A stretch of DNA of 15,333 bases from Ignavibacteria bacterium (GCA_027492415.1 JAPUEV010000211.1:1-15333); one strand, 5' to 3'. Positions 7,856-14,802 are shown, counted from the stretch's first letter. A program made the numbers and translations. Notes: a model not told the origin generated them from the sequence alone.

Positions 7856-8632
7856 CTAACCGAATCTTCCTGTTATATAATCCTCAGTCTGCTTCTGAGC
7901 CGGTTTTGTGAATATTTGACCTGTCGCACCAAACTCAACAAGGTGTCCTTCATAAAAAAAAGCTGTGTAGTCAGATACTCTGCCTGCCTGCTGCATATTA
8001 TGAGTAACTATGATGATAGTATAATCTTTTTTAAGTTCATTGACAAGGTCTTCTATCTTTAATGTTGATTTTGGGTCAAGTGCCGATGCAGGTTCATCCA
8101 TCAGTACCACATCAGGATTGATTGCCAGTGCGCGTGCAATACACAATCTCTGCTGCTGTCCGCCTGAAAGCCCCATAGCGCTTTTATCCAGCCTGTCCTT
8201 AACTTCATCCCAAAGTGCGGCTTTTATTAAACACGATTCAACAATTTCCATAAGCTGGTTCTTCTGCTTTACACCGTGTATCTTGGGACCGTATGCAATA
8301 TTTTCAAAAATTGATTTGGGGAACGGATTGGATTTCTGGAATATCATTCCTACTTTTTTTCTCAATCCAACCACATCTGTCATCGGGTCATAAATATCGC
8401 TTCCGTCTATCTGAATTTTTCCTTCAAGCCTGGTGCCGTCAATAATATCATTCATTCTGTTAAGCGTGCGCAGGAAAGTGGACTTACCGCAGCCTGAGGG
8501 TCCGATAAATGCCGTTACTTTCTTATCCGCAATATCCATGTTGATATTGAATAATGCCTGCACAGGTCCGTAATAAAAATTCATGTTCTCAACGTGAACC
8601 TTGATCTTATTTTCCGTATTTATATCAGCCAT
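7856..8632 (-). CDS. pstB: PstB, ATP-binding subunit of the high-affinity phosphate ABC importer
   Basis: 258 residues, the normal PstB length. ABC ATPase motifs are complete and in order: Walker A GPSGCGKS (44-51), Q-loop Q99 in IFQKSNPFP (typical of PstB), signature LSGGQQQR (155-162), Walker B VVLMDEP (175-181) with catalytic E180, and switch histidine H211 in VTHNMQQA. The protein forms a dimer on the cytoplasmic face of PstC-PstA and drives Pi import from PstS. The ATG lies 20 nt after the pstA stop. No Shine-Dalgarno sequence is visible (AAAAGATC only). The position between pstA and phoU is the canonical order. Confidence 0.97.
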   Translation of the reverse strand: MADINTENKIKVHVENMNFYYGPVQALFNINMDIADKKVTAFIGPSGCGKSTFLRTLNRMNDIIDGTRLEGKIQIDGSDIYDPMTDVVGLRKKVGMIFQKSNPFPKSIFENIAYGPKIHGVKQKNQLMEIVESCLIKAALWDEVKDRLDKSAMGLSGGQQQRLCIARALAINPDVVLMDEPASALDPKSTLKIEDLVNELKKDYTIIIVTHNMQQAGRVSDYTAFFYEGHLVEFGATGQIFTKPAQKQTEDYITGRFG

Positions 8633-8652
8633 TTAATATGATCTTTTTACTT

Positions 8653-9507
8653 TTACCATTTGTATTTTTTCCGTACTCTTATCCTGAAAATTATAGCAAC
8701 AAAATTTAATCCGATAACCAAAAATAAAAGTACTAAAGCTGTACCGTACTGCATTGGTAATATCTTCTGTGCTTCCGGGTGCTGTGTAGCAAGTATATAT
8801 AAGTGATAAGGTAATGCCATTACCTGGTCAAACACAGAGCTTGGCAGCTCCGGCAGGAAAAATGCCGCAGCCGTTAATAGAATAGGAGCAGTTTCACCGG
8901 CAGCTCTGCCGACTCCAAGAATTGAGCCTGTCAGCATTCCCGGCAAAGCATAAGGCAGTATATTTTTGTAGATAGTTTCCCATTTAGTTGCACCTAATGC
9001 AAGGCTGCCTTCCCGCATATATTTTGGCACAGATTTCAGTGACTCTTCACTTGCAACTATTATTGTTGGCAGCACCATACATGCAAGTGTTAAGCTGCCT
9101 GAAAGAATAGAAGATCCGAAATCGAGCGTTATTACAAATAAACCCAGCCCGAATAAACCAAATACAATTGAAGGTACACCTGCCAGCGTAACAATTGCCA
9201 TACGGATCGTCTGTGTGAATTTTGACTGCTTTGCGTATTCAGTTAGATATATTGCACTGAACATCCCCAGCGGCAATGCTACAGCAATAGTACCTATTAC
9301 AAGGAACAATGTTCCGAGTATTGCAGGGAAAATTCCGCCTTCAGCACCGCTTTTTTCCGGCATTCCCGTAATAAATTCCCAGGAAATAGCAGGCAGCCCG
9401 TGAACAAGAATATCAATTAGTATATAAGCGATAAATGCCACTACAAGGTATGTAATACCCCGCATCAGCCAGTAAATAATTCGCTCACCTGTTCTTTTTT
9501 TATTCAA
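8653..9507 (-). CDS. pstA: PstA, permease subunit of the phosphate ABC importer
   Basis: 284 residues, about six membrane segments. It carries the ABC-permease cytoplasmic coupling loop EGSLALGATKWETIYKNILPYA (about 166-187) and the conserved GRAAGETAPIL (200-210) of PstA. It pairs with PstC to form the Pi channel in the inner membrane. The start is TTG at 9507 (TTG AAT AAA): in-frame codons upstream reach a stop at 9525-9523 without an ATG or GTG. The next Met (residue 15) would remove the positively charged, cytoplasmic N-terminus just before the first membrane helix. Only 11 nt separate it from the pstC stop. Confidence 0.95.
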   Translation of the reverse strand: MNKKRTGERIIYWLMRGITYLVVAFIAYILIDILVHGLPAISWEFITGMPEKSGAEGGIFPAILGTLFLVIGTIAVALPLGMFSAIYLTEYAKQSKFTQTIRMAIVTLAGVPSIVFGLFGLGLFVITLDFGSSILSGSLTLACMVLPTIIVASEESLKSVPKYMREGSLALGATKWETIYKNILPYALPGMLTGSILGVGRAAGETAPILLTAAAFFLPELPSSVFDQVMALPYHLYILATQHPEAQKILPMQYGTALVLLFLVIGLNFVAIIFRIRVRKKYKW

Positions 9508-9518
9508 ACTGATTAAAT

Positions 9519-10400
9519 TTATTTATCTATCATTCCGTACTTTTTAAGTACTCTGAATGAGATCATATTCAGTGCAAATGTCATTAATAACAGTACAATT
9601 CCAACCCAGAATAATGCCATGTAATGATTTGAGCCTATTGTTACTTCACCCATTTCTGCGGCAATAGTAGCTGTCATTGTCCGCACAGAAGTAAACGGGT
9701 TCATGCTTATTACCGGTGCGTTGCCTGTAACCATCATAACGGTCATTGTTTCACCTACCACCCTGCCCATACCAAGCATTACAGATGCTACAATACCAGA
9801 TAGCGCTGCCGGTACAACCACTTTCCATATCGTTTCAAGCTTGCTTGCCCCAAGAGCAAGGGAAGCTTCTTTGTATATTGAAGGCACACTTTTAATAGCA
9901 TCTTCTGAGATCGACATAATTGTGGGAATTGCCATAAAGGCAAGAAGTACTGCTCCGGTAAGTGCAGTTAAGCCTGTGTTTAAATTGAATAATTGTTTTA
10001 TAAGCGGAGCTATTACTATCAATCCAAAAAAACCAAGTACTACTGATGGTATGCCCGCCAGTATCTCGATAAATGGTTTCAGGAATTCCCGTTCACGCGG
10101 AGATGCAACCTCAGAGATATATACGGCTCCAATTATTCCGAAAGGTATAGCAATTACAGTGGCAAGAAGCGTTACGAGTATTGAGCCTGTAACCAGGGGA
10201 ACTATACCGAACTCTTCCTTTTGGAAGGAAACGGGGTTCCATATATTATGGAACAGGTCACCAAGTCCGGGATCTCCGATAAACGGAATAGCTTCTTTGA
10301 AAAGGAATAAAAATATAAGCAGAACTATGATTATCGAAAGAGAACCACAGCTCTGCAGAAAATATTTTATGAACTTTGCTTTAAGCCTTTGTTTATTCAA
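9519..10400 (-). CDS. pstC: PstC, permease subunit of the phosphate ABC importer
   Basis: 293 residues, about six membrane segments, beginning at residue 20. The coupling loop EASLALGASKLETIWKVVVPAA (about 178-199) and GRVVGETM (212-219) mark it as PstC; the Arg in GRxxGET is conserved in both Pst permeases. It forms the transmembrane Pi path with PstA. The start is TTG at 10400 (again TTG AAT AAA): the frame meets a stop at 10415-10413 with no ATG or GTG between, and no other candidate keeps the charged N-terminus. It lies 24 nt after the pstS stop, without a visible Shine-Dalgarno sequence or terminator, so it is co-transcribed with pstS. Confidence 0.95.
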   Translation of the reverse strand: MNKQRLKAKFIKYFLQSCGSLSIIIVLLIFLFLFKEAIPFIGDPGLGDLFHNIWNPVSFQKEEFGIVPLVTGSILVTLLATVIAIPFGIIGAVYISEVASPREREFLKPFIEILAGIPSVVLGFFGLIVIAPLIKQLFNLNTGLTALTGAVLLAFMAIPTIMSISEDAIKSVPSIYKEASLALGASKLETIWKVVVPAALSGIVASVMLGMGRVVGETMTVMMVTGNAPVISMNPFTSVRTMTATIAAEMGEVTIGSNHYMALFWVGIVLLLMTFALNMISFRVLKKYGMIDK

Positions 10401-10424
10401 TACAGGTAATATTTAAGCTTAATT

Positions 10425-11291
10425 TTATTTTAAAGTTATGTAGCCGGTTTCTTCAACTATCTTCTGTCCTTCTGGGGACATAGCATAGTCAAGAAGAAGC
10501 TTATTATTGTTTGCCGGTTCACCGTTAAAGTAAAGATACAGCGGACGTGCAATTGAATATGTCTTATCAAGCACAGTTTCATGGGTAGGGATAATTGCTG
10601 CAGATGCATCATCTTTCTTTACCGGTACAACTTTAATATTGCCTTCTTTTGTATATCCCAAACCAACATAGCCAATTGACCATTTATCTGATGATACAGA
10701 CTGTACTATTGATGAGGAAGCCGGCATCAATTTTACAGTAGGAGCATAATTTTCTTTGTTAAGAACATGTTCCTGGAAGAATACATATGTACCTGAATTA
10801 CTTTCCCTTGATAAAATTGTGATAGGCTGGTCAGCTCCGCCAAGCTCTTTCCAGTTCTTATATGCACCGGTGTAGATCTTCTTAAGCTGCTCCATCGTAA
10901 TTTCTTTTATAGGATTATCAGGATGTACAACTATCGCGATTCCGTCATAAGCTATTACTTTTTCTACCGGGTTAATATTTTTTTCCTTAGCCTGGTCCTT
11001 TTCTTTCTGCTGCATATCCCTGGATGAAGCGCAAACATCTGTTGTTCCGTTCAGCAAAGCTGCTATTCCTGTACCTGAACCGCCGCCAGTCACTGATACC
11101 TGTACATCAGGATTCTTTTTCATGAATGCTTCTGCAAGTGTGCTCATTAAGTGAACCATAGTATCAGAGCCCTTAATTGTCACAGATTTATTGTTCTTTG
11201 TATCAGTTTTATCCTTTTTTGCGCACCCTGCTGCACCTAAGACGAATAATATCAGCAACAAAGCCGTTAATTTTAATGTTAAGTTTTTCAT
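10425..11291 (-). CDS. pstS: PstS, phosphate-binding lipoprotein
   Basis: 288 residues. A lipoprotein signal peptide ends in LGAAGC, so C23 is the likely lipidated residue, tethering the protein to the periplasmic face. The mature part begins with the PstS pattern VTIKGSDTM (37-45) and continues with GGGSGTGIAAL (69-79) and SRESNSGTY (161-169), the loops that surround bound Pi in this family. Length is typical. It captures Pi for PstCA. It is the first gene after phoR, with a 112-nt intergenic region that holds four TGTTA(A/G) half-sites and a TATAAA -10 candidate. It is therefore probably the start of a strong Pi-regulated transcript, although read-through from phoBR is possible because no terminator lies between. 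Confidence 0.97.
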   Translation of the reverse strand: MKNLTLKLTALLLILFVLGAAGCAKKDKTDTKNNKSVTIKGSDTMVHLMSTLAEAFMKKNPDVQVSVTGGGSGTGIAALLNGTTDVCASSRDMQQKEKDQAKEKNINPVEKVIAYDGIAIVVHPDNPIKEITMEQLKKIYTGAYKNWKELGGADQPITILSRESNSGTYVFFQEHVLNKENYAPTVKLMPASSSIVQSVSSDKWSIGYVGLGYTKEGNIKVVPVKKDDASAAIIPTHETVLDKTYSIARPLYLYFNGEPANNNKLLLDYAMSPEGQKIVEETGYITLK

Positions 11292-11311
11292 TGTTAAATC
11301 ATTTAATTTAG

Positions 11312-11340
11312 AATTTGCATGTTTGTTTATAATGCAAATT
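11312..11340. repeat. Perfect inverted repeat flanking the likely pstS -10 element
   Basis: AATTTGCAT (11312-11320) and ATGCAAATT (11332-11340) form a perfect 9-bp dyad around an 11-nt centre. The centre contains TATAAA on the minus strand (11331-11326). It could be an operator for a second regulator or a leader hairpin; sequence alone does not decide. Confidence 0.6.
11326..11331 (-). promoter_or_regulatory. Candidate -10 element of the pstS promoter
   Basis: The minus strand reads TATAAA, exactly 10 nt after the nearest TTAACA half-site. That is the distance between Pho box and -10 known from E. coli PhoB-activated promoters, where the box replaces the -35 element. It would place the transcript start about 28 nt before the pstS ATG. 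Confidence 0.45.
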
Positions 11341-11341
11341 A

Positions 11342-11389
11342 TGTTAATATATTAAACATACTGTTAGGGAATTGTTAAGATTATGTTAA
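11342..11389 (-). promoter_or_regulatory. Candidate PhoB box upstream of pstS (four half-sites)
   Basis: Plus-strand half-sites are TGTTAA (11342), TGTTAG (11362), TGTTAA (11373) and TGTTAA (11384), at intervals of 20, 11 and 11 bp. Towards pstS they read TTAACA-type, like the TTAACA direct repeats bound by PhoP in Bacillus, with the 11-bp period of PhoB/PhoP dimers. The pattern is repeated almost exactly ahead of phoB. Confidence 0.78.
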
Positions 11390-11403
11390 GAAATTTGTAT
11401 AAT

Positions 11404-13173
11404 TTAACTGTACTTTTGAGGTATCTTAACAGTAAATTTAGAGCCTTTGCCGGGGGTTGAATCAACTTCAATAGTACCGTTCATTGTGTTAATTATATGC
11501 TTAACTATCGCCAGCCCCAGCCCTGTACCGCCTTCTTCACGGCTTCTGCCTTTATCAACTCTGTAAAAGCGCTCAAACAGCCTCGGCATGTGGTCCTGTG
11601 ATATTCCGTAACCTTCATCATTAACATAAATTATCAGTTGCTCATCTTCAATATACGAGCCTGCTTCAATATTTGTTTTTTTATCACTGTATTTTATTGC
11701 ATTATCCACAAGATTGCCAATTGCCTGCTCAATTAAATGTTTATTAATTTTTGCCGTCAGATTTACATCACAGTTTATTTCAAGCTTTATCTTTTTTTCG
11801 TTAGCCTTAAATTCATAATCTTCCGCCACGGAGTTAAGCACGGAATGAATATTTTCATTTGATACTTTTATTTCATCCGGCTTTTCTTCAAGCTTGGAAA
11901 GTATTAACAGGTCATCTATAAGCATGTTAAGCCTGTCTATATGCTTTGAAATTATATTCAGGAATCTTTCGGCATTCTTCGGGTCATCAATTGCCCCTTC
12001 TTTCAGGGTTTCTATGAATCCTTTAATGGTTGTAACCGGTGTACGCAGCTCGTGGGAAACATTTGCAACAAGATCTTTTTTTAGGGTATCCAGGTATTTC
12101 AGGTTCGTGATATCATTAAATACAACCAGCGCGCCAAGAGCTTTGCCGTCCATATCATAAAGCATTGTTCCGCTTAACTGAAGGAACTTGTCTTTTTCAT
12201 GCTGCAGTATAATTTCTGCTTCCTGCGGACTCTCTTCACTTATCAGCTTCTTGAAAAACTTCTGTATCTCTGATACCCTGATAACTTCCTGAAGTGTTTT
12301 TCCCTGTACATTCAGGTTAGCTATATTAAGTATCTTTGCCGCAGTGGTATTAAGCAGCAGAACCCGTTCTTCATAATCAACTGCAAGCACTCCTTCTTTC
12401 ATGCTTTCCAGCACAACTTCCTGCAGGTTATTCTGTTCGCCAATAATATCAAGCTTTTCATCAAGCTGCCTTGCCATAGAGTTCAGGCTTTCAGCCAGGG
12501 TTTTCAGTTCATTATCATTTGGCGGGTATATTTTTTTTGAAAAATCACCCTTTGAAAATCTGATAGCTGCTTCTTTAATATTCTCTATTGGCTGCAGGAG
12601 ATTTTTTACTCCAAAGAATCCAAGTACTAGTATTATTACACTGAAGAATATGACCGTAAGCAGAAGCGCGGTATTTGCACTGGCAGCTTCCTTCTGCACA
12701 CTGGTTAAAGGATAGCCTGTACGCAGGATGTAAGCAATTTTTCCTTCTTTGTTATAGACCGGTACTGCAGCATACATAAAATCTTCCTTAAGGGTAAAAC
12801 TGAACCTTTGTGATATCCCCGTCCTGCCTGCAAGTGCTTCAATTACTTCAGGTCTGTCAGCATGGTTATCCATTTGACCCGGCTCTTCCCTTGAATCAGC
12901 AAGGACTTTACCGTTAACCTGAATAATAGTAACCCTCGCCCCGCTTAAATTATCATATCTCTTAACAAAGCTCTGCAGGTTAGCCGGGTCCTGCTCGGTG
13001 GTTTCAAGCTTTTCTTTGATTAAATTTGATCTTTGGGTAAGTACATTCTTATCTTCAATAATAATTGTATCATTGAATAATGATGAGGCATATAATGCAA
13101 GGATTATAAGCGGAATAATAGATAATGCAGAATAAACATAATATAATTTCCAAAGGAATTTCTTCTTTATCAC
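11404..13173 (-). CDS. phoR: PhoR, phosphate-sensing histidine kinase (long form with extracytoplasmic domain)
   Basis: 589 residues. TM1 (about 13-33), an extracytoplasmic domain (about 34-165), TM2 (about 167-189), HAMP (about 190-242), PAS (about 247-355), HisKA with phospho-acceptor H374 in NVSHELRTP, then HATPase with N-box (N487/N491), G1 DEGYG (519-523), F-box RLFERFYRVD and G2 GGTGLGLAIV. All catalytic elements are present. It phosphorylates PhoB under Pi limitation and is held in check by PstSCAB-PhoU. The large outer domain resembles the PhoR layout of Bacillus rather than E. coli PhoR, which lacks it. The start is GTG at 13173, fixed by a strong Shine-Dalgarno sequence (AGAGGAG, 13187-13181, 7-nt spacer). 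It lies 28 nt after phoB. No terminator is seen before pstS. Confidence 0.94.
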   Translation of the reverse strand: MIKKKFLWKLYYVYSALSIIPLIILALYASSLFNDTIIIEDKNVLTQRSNLIKEKLETTEQDPANLQSFVKRYDNLSGARVTIIQVNGKVLADSREEPGQMDNHADRPEVIEALAGRTGISQRFSFTLKEDFMYAAVPVYNKEGKIAYILRTGYPLTSVQKEAASANTALLLTVIFFSVIILVLGFFGVKNLLQPIENIKEAAIRFSKGDFSKKIYPPNDNELKTLAESLNSMARQLDEKLDIIGEQNNLQEVVLESMKEGVLAVDYEERVLLLNTTAAKILNIANLNVQGKTLQEVIRVSEIQKFFKKLISEESPQEAEIILQHEKDKFLQLSGTMLYDMDGKALGALVVFNDITNLKYLDTLKKDLVANVSHELRTPVTTIKGFIETLKEGAIDDPKNAERFLNIISKHIDRLNMLIDDLLILSKLEEKPDEIKVSNENIHSVLNSVAEDYEFKANEKKIKLEINCDVNLTAKINKHLIEQAIGNLVDNAIKYSDKKTNIEAGSYIEDEQLIIYVNDEGYGISQDHMPRLFERFYRVDKGRSREEGGTGLGLAIVKHIINTMNGTIEVDSTPGKGSKFTVKIPQKYS

Positions 13174-13180
13174 CTAAAAA

Positions 13181-13187
13181 CTCCTCT
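13181..13187 (-). promoter_or_regulatory. Ribosome binding site of phoR
   Basis: The minus strand reads AGAGGAG, 7 nt before the GTG start. This is the strongest Shine-Dalgarno sequence in the window and it settles the non-ATG start. Confidence 0.8.
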
Positions 13188-13201
13188 GTAAAATTAACAT
13201 T

Positions 13202-13891
13202 TTAGAATATCTCCTTAAATTTATATCCCACGCCTCTAACGGTTTCAATATATTCATTCTCTTCGCCAAGCTTTTTCCTTAGTGATACTATGTGAACATC
13301 TATTGACCTGTCAGTAACAGAAACACCTTCACCGCGGGTTGAATCAACTATCTGGTAACGCGTCATTACCCAGCCCGGTTTTTTGGCAAGAGTAAGCAGT
13401 ATCCTGAATTCCAGATGTGTTAGCTCCACAGGCTTGCCTTTTATAGTTACTTCATGCCTGCCAACATGTATCTTTAAGTCGCCTCTTTCAATAATCGGTT
13501 TTTCTTCCTCTTCCTTAGGCGGTCTTCTTCTTAGAGTAGCCTTAACTATTGCCAATAATTCTCTGGGGCTGAAAGGTTTTGTAACATAATGATCTGCCCC
13601 TATTTCAAGCCCGGCAACTTTATCAGCCTCATCAGCCTTGGCTGTTACCATTACTATGGGAATACCTGCCTTCTGCTTATCAGCCTTGATGATTTTTGTA
13701 ATATCAAAACCATCAACCCCGGGAAGCATGAGATCAAGGATAATAAGATCGTAGTCATTCTCTTTCACAAGGTCGAGGGCATCCTCACCCGTAGATGCTG
13801 TCTTTACACGGTATCCGTTCTTTGTCAAATTATAATCGATGAGCTCTAAGATATCTTTTTCATCGTCAACTACAAGTATTTTTTCCTTCAT
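13202..13891 (-). CDS. phoB: PhoB, OmpR-family phosphate response regulator
   Basis: 229 residues, the standard length. The receiver domain (1-122) has the acidic pair D9/D10, phospho-acceptor D53 in ILDLMLPG, T83 and K105 in TKPF. A short Pro/Glu linker follows. The OmpR/PhoB winged-helix domain (about 134-229) has the recognition helix DRSIDVHIVSLRKKLG (194-209) and the wing ETVRGVGYKF. The recognition helix and its lead-in closely resemble those of PhoB proteins, and the phoR-pst context confirms the identity. It should bind the TGTTAA-type direct repeats found ahead of phoB itself, pstS and DUF47-pit. It is the first gene of the leftward phosphate island, divergent from the metal-transporter gene across a 202-bp gap. 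Confidence 0.96.
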   Translation of the reverse strand: MKEKILVVDDEKDILELIDYNLTKNGYRVKTASTGEDALDLVKENDYDLIILDLMLPGVDGFDITKIIKADKQKAGIPIVMVTAKADEADKVAGLEIGADHYVTKPFSPRELLAIVKATLRRRPPKEEEEKPIIERGDLKIHVGRHEVTIKGKPVELTHLEFRILLTLAKKPGWVMTRYQIVDSTRGEGVSVTDRSIDVHIVSLRKKLGEENEYIETVRGVGYKFKEIF

Positions 13892-13927
13892 GATAGTGAA
13901 TTTTTAATGTTCTAATGATTTCCTTAA

Positions 13928-13975
13928 TGTTAAAATTAGCATTAATTTGTTAGATTAATGTTAAGAAAATATTAG
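13928..13975 (-). promoter_or_regulatory. Candidate PhoB box upstream of phoB (autoregulation)
   Basis: Plus-strand half-sites are TGTTAA (13928), TGTTAG (13948), TGTTAA (13959) and a degenerate TATTAG (13970), with intervals 20, 11 and 11 bp. The spacing and the order TGTTAA, TGTTAG, TGTTAA match the pstS box. The nearest half-site is 37 nt before the phoB ATG. No good -10 sequence stands out. Confidence 0.72.
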
Positions 13976-14021
13976 AAATCAAATTCATACAAAAATAGCA
14001 CTAATTGTTCTATTTTTAAAT

Positions 14022-14049
14022 TCAAATAGTATGATTTGAGTCATTTGAG
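14022..14049 (+). promoter_or_regulatory. Possible operator upstream of the His-rich membrane protein
   Basis: TCAAAT (14022-14027) and ATTTGA (14034-14039) form an inverted repeat with a 6-nt centre. ATTTGAG recurs as a direct repeat at 14034 and 14043, a 9-bp step. It lies 45-72 nt before the ATG. The half-site is short and the region is AT-rich, so chance is not excluded. Confidence 0.3.
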
Positions 14050-14078
14050 ATTCTGGAAATTATTGACAATTTTGTATA

Positions 14079-14086
14079 TAAATTTG
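14079..14086 (+). promoter_or_regulatory. Candidate promoter -7 element close to the start codon
   Basis: TAAATTTG matches the Bacteroidota TAnnTTTG element and ends 7 nt before the ATG at 14094. If used, the mRNA would be leaderless or nearly so. A TTGACA at 14063-14068 is too close for a standard -35 spacing, so the promoter assignment is tentative. Confidence 0.3.
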
Positions 14087-14093
14087 GCTAGTT

Positions 14094-14798
14094 ATGACAG
14101 ATGATATCCTGATACTTTCGCTTACAGCAGCATCAATCGGCTTTATACATACGTTAATTGGTCCTGATCATTACTTACCGTTCATTATGATGGCAAAAGC
14201 CGGAAAATGGTCTAAAAACAAGACTATTTGGGTCACAATATTCTGCGGAATCGGGCATGTATTAAGCTCAGTTGTGCTGGGTTTAATAGGTATTGCTGCG
14301 GGAATTGCGCTTGACAGGCTTGAGCTTATCGAAGGAACTAGAGGTGCAATTGCCGGCTGGGCTTTAATTTCTTTTGGATTTTTATATATGATCTGGGGTA
14401 TAAAAAAAGCATACAATAACAAGCCTCATTCCCATATTCATGTTTCCGGAGATGGTACATATTCCACGCATCATCATGAGCATCATGGTGAACATGTTCA
14501 CGAGGAAGAAAAAAAATCACTTACACCATGGATATTGTTTGTAGTTTTTATTTTAGGACCGTGCGAGCCTTTAATTCCTTTACTGATGTTTCCGGCTGCA
14601 CAGCACAGCATACTGGGGTTAACAACTGTTACTGCGGTTTTTGGAGTTGTAACGATATCAACAATGGTTTCAGTAGTGCTTGTATCGCTTTGGGGAATAA
14701 ACCTGCTGCCGATGGGTAAGCTTGAAAAGTATTCGCATGTTTTGGCTGGTTTTGCCCTTTTTGCCTCAGGTCTAGCCATAAACCTACTTGGTTTATAA
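14094..14798 (+). CDS. Membrane protein with HX5DH motif and His-rich loop; probable metal-ion transporter (UreH/NicO/TauE-like)
   Basis: 234 residues, about six membrane segments. TM1 holds H19-T-L-I-G-P-D-H26, close to the HX4DH signature of Ni/Co carriers, and TM2 holds GIGHVLSS (52-59). The cytoplasmic-type loop between the two halves (about 110-140) contains ten histidines, many paired with Glu. The second half opens with GPCEPLIP (155-162) in a membrane segment. This two-half layout with a His-rich loop is seen in UreH-like/NicO nickel-cobalt transporters and in proteins annotated as sulfite exporter TauE/SafE. The loop argues for a metal (Ni2+, Co2+ or Zn2+), import or export unresolved. 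No urease, hydrogenase or other nickel enzyme lies in the window. It is the only rightward gene, has no Shine-Dalgarno sequence, and ends 4 nt from the convergent DUF192 gene. Confidence 0.8.
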   Translation: MTDDILILSLTAASIGFIHTLIGPDHYLPFIMMAKAGKWSKNKTIWVTIFCGIGHVLSSVVLGLIGIAAGIALDRLELIEGTRGAIAGWALISFGFLYMIWGIKKAYNNKPHSHIHVSGDGTYSTHHHEHHGEHVHEEEKKSLTPWILFVVFILGPCEPLIPLLMFPAAQHSILGLTTVTAVFGVVTISTMVSVVLVSLWGINLLPMGKLEKYSHVLAGFALFASGLAINLLGL

Positions 14799-14802
14799 AA
14801 AC

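Larger units (their letters stand above)
13892..14093. other. Divergent intergenic region between phoB and the His-rich membrane protein
   Basis: About 200 bp of very AT-rich DNA. The phoB side holds PhoB half-sites. The middle holds an A/T-rich inverted repeat (AAAAATAG 13991-13998 / CTATTTTT 14010-14017). The right side holds TCAAAT-N6-ATTTGA (14022-14039) followed by a second ATTTGAG (14043-14049), then a TTGACA (14063-14068) and a TAAATTTG (14079-14086). I see no small ORF and no structured RNA. Confidence 0.6.

Noticed and set aside
9703..10416. 237-codon open frame on the plus strand
   Set aside because: It lies antisense to pstC, which is unmistakable. The translation is Ser/Thr/Ile-rich without a recognisable motif, as expected of a shadow frame.
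13589..13849. 86-codon plus-strand frame inside phoB
   Set aside because: Antisense to the conserved receiver domain; no motif or ribosome site.
13991..14017. AAAAATAG / CTATTTTT inverted repeat as a terminator
   Set aside because: Only one GC pair in the stem and it lies between two divergent starts, where a terminator is not expected. Probably AT-rich chance or a minor operator.
13892..14093. NiCo or other riboswitch ahead of the metal-transporter gene
   Set aside because: The segment is AT-rich without the several GC-rich stems needed, and the likely promoter element lies next to the start codon, leaving no leader.
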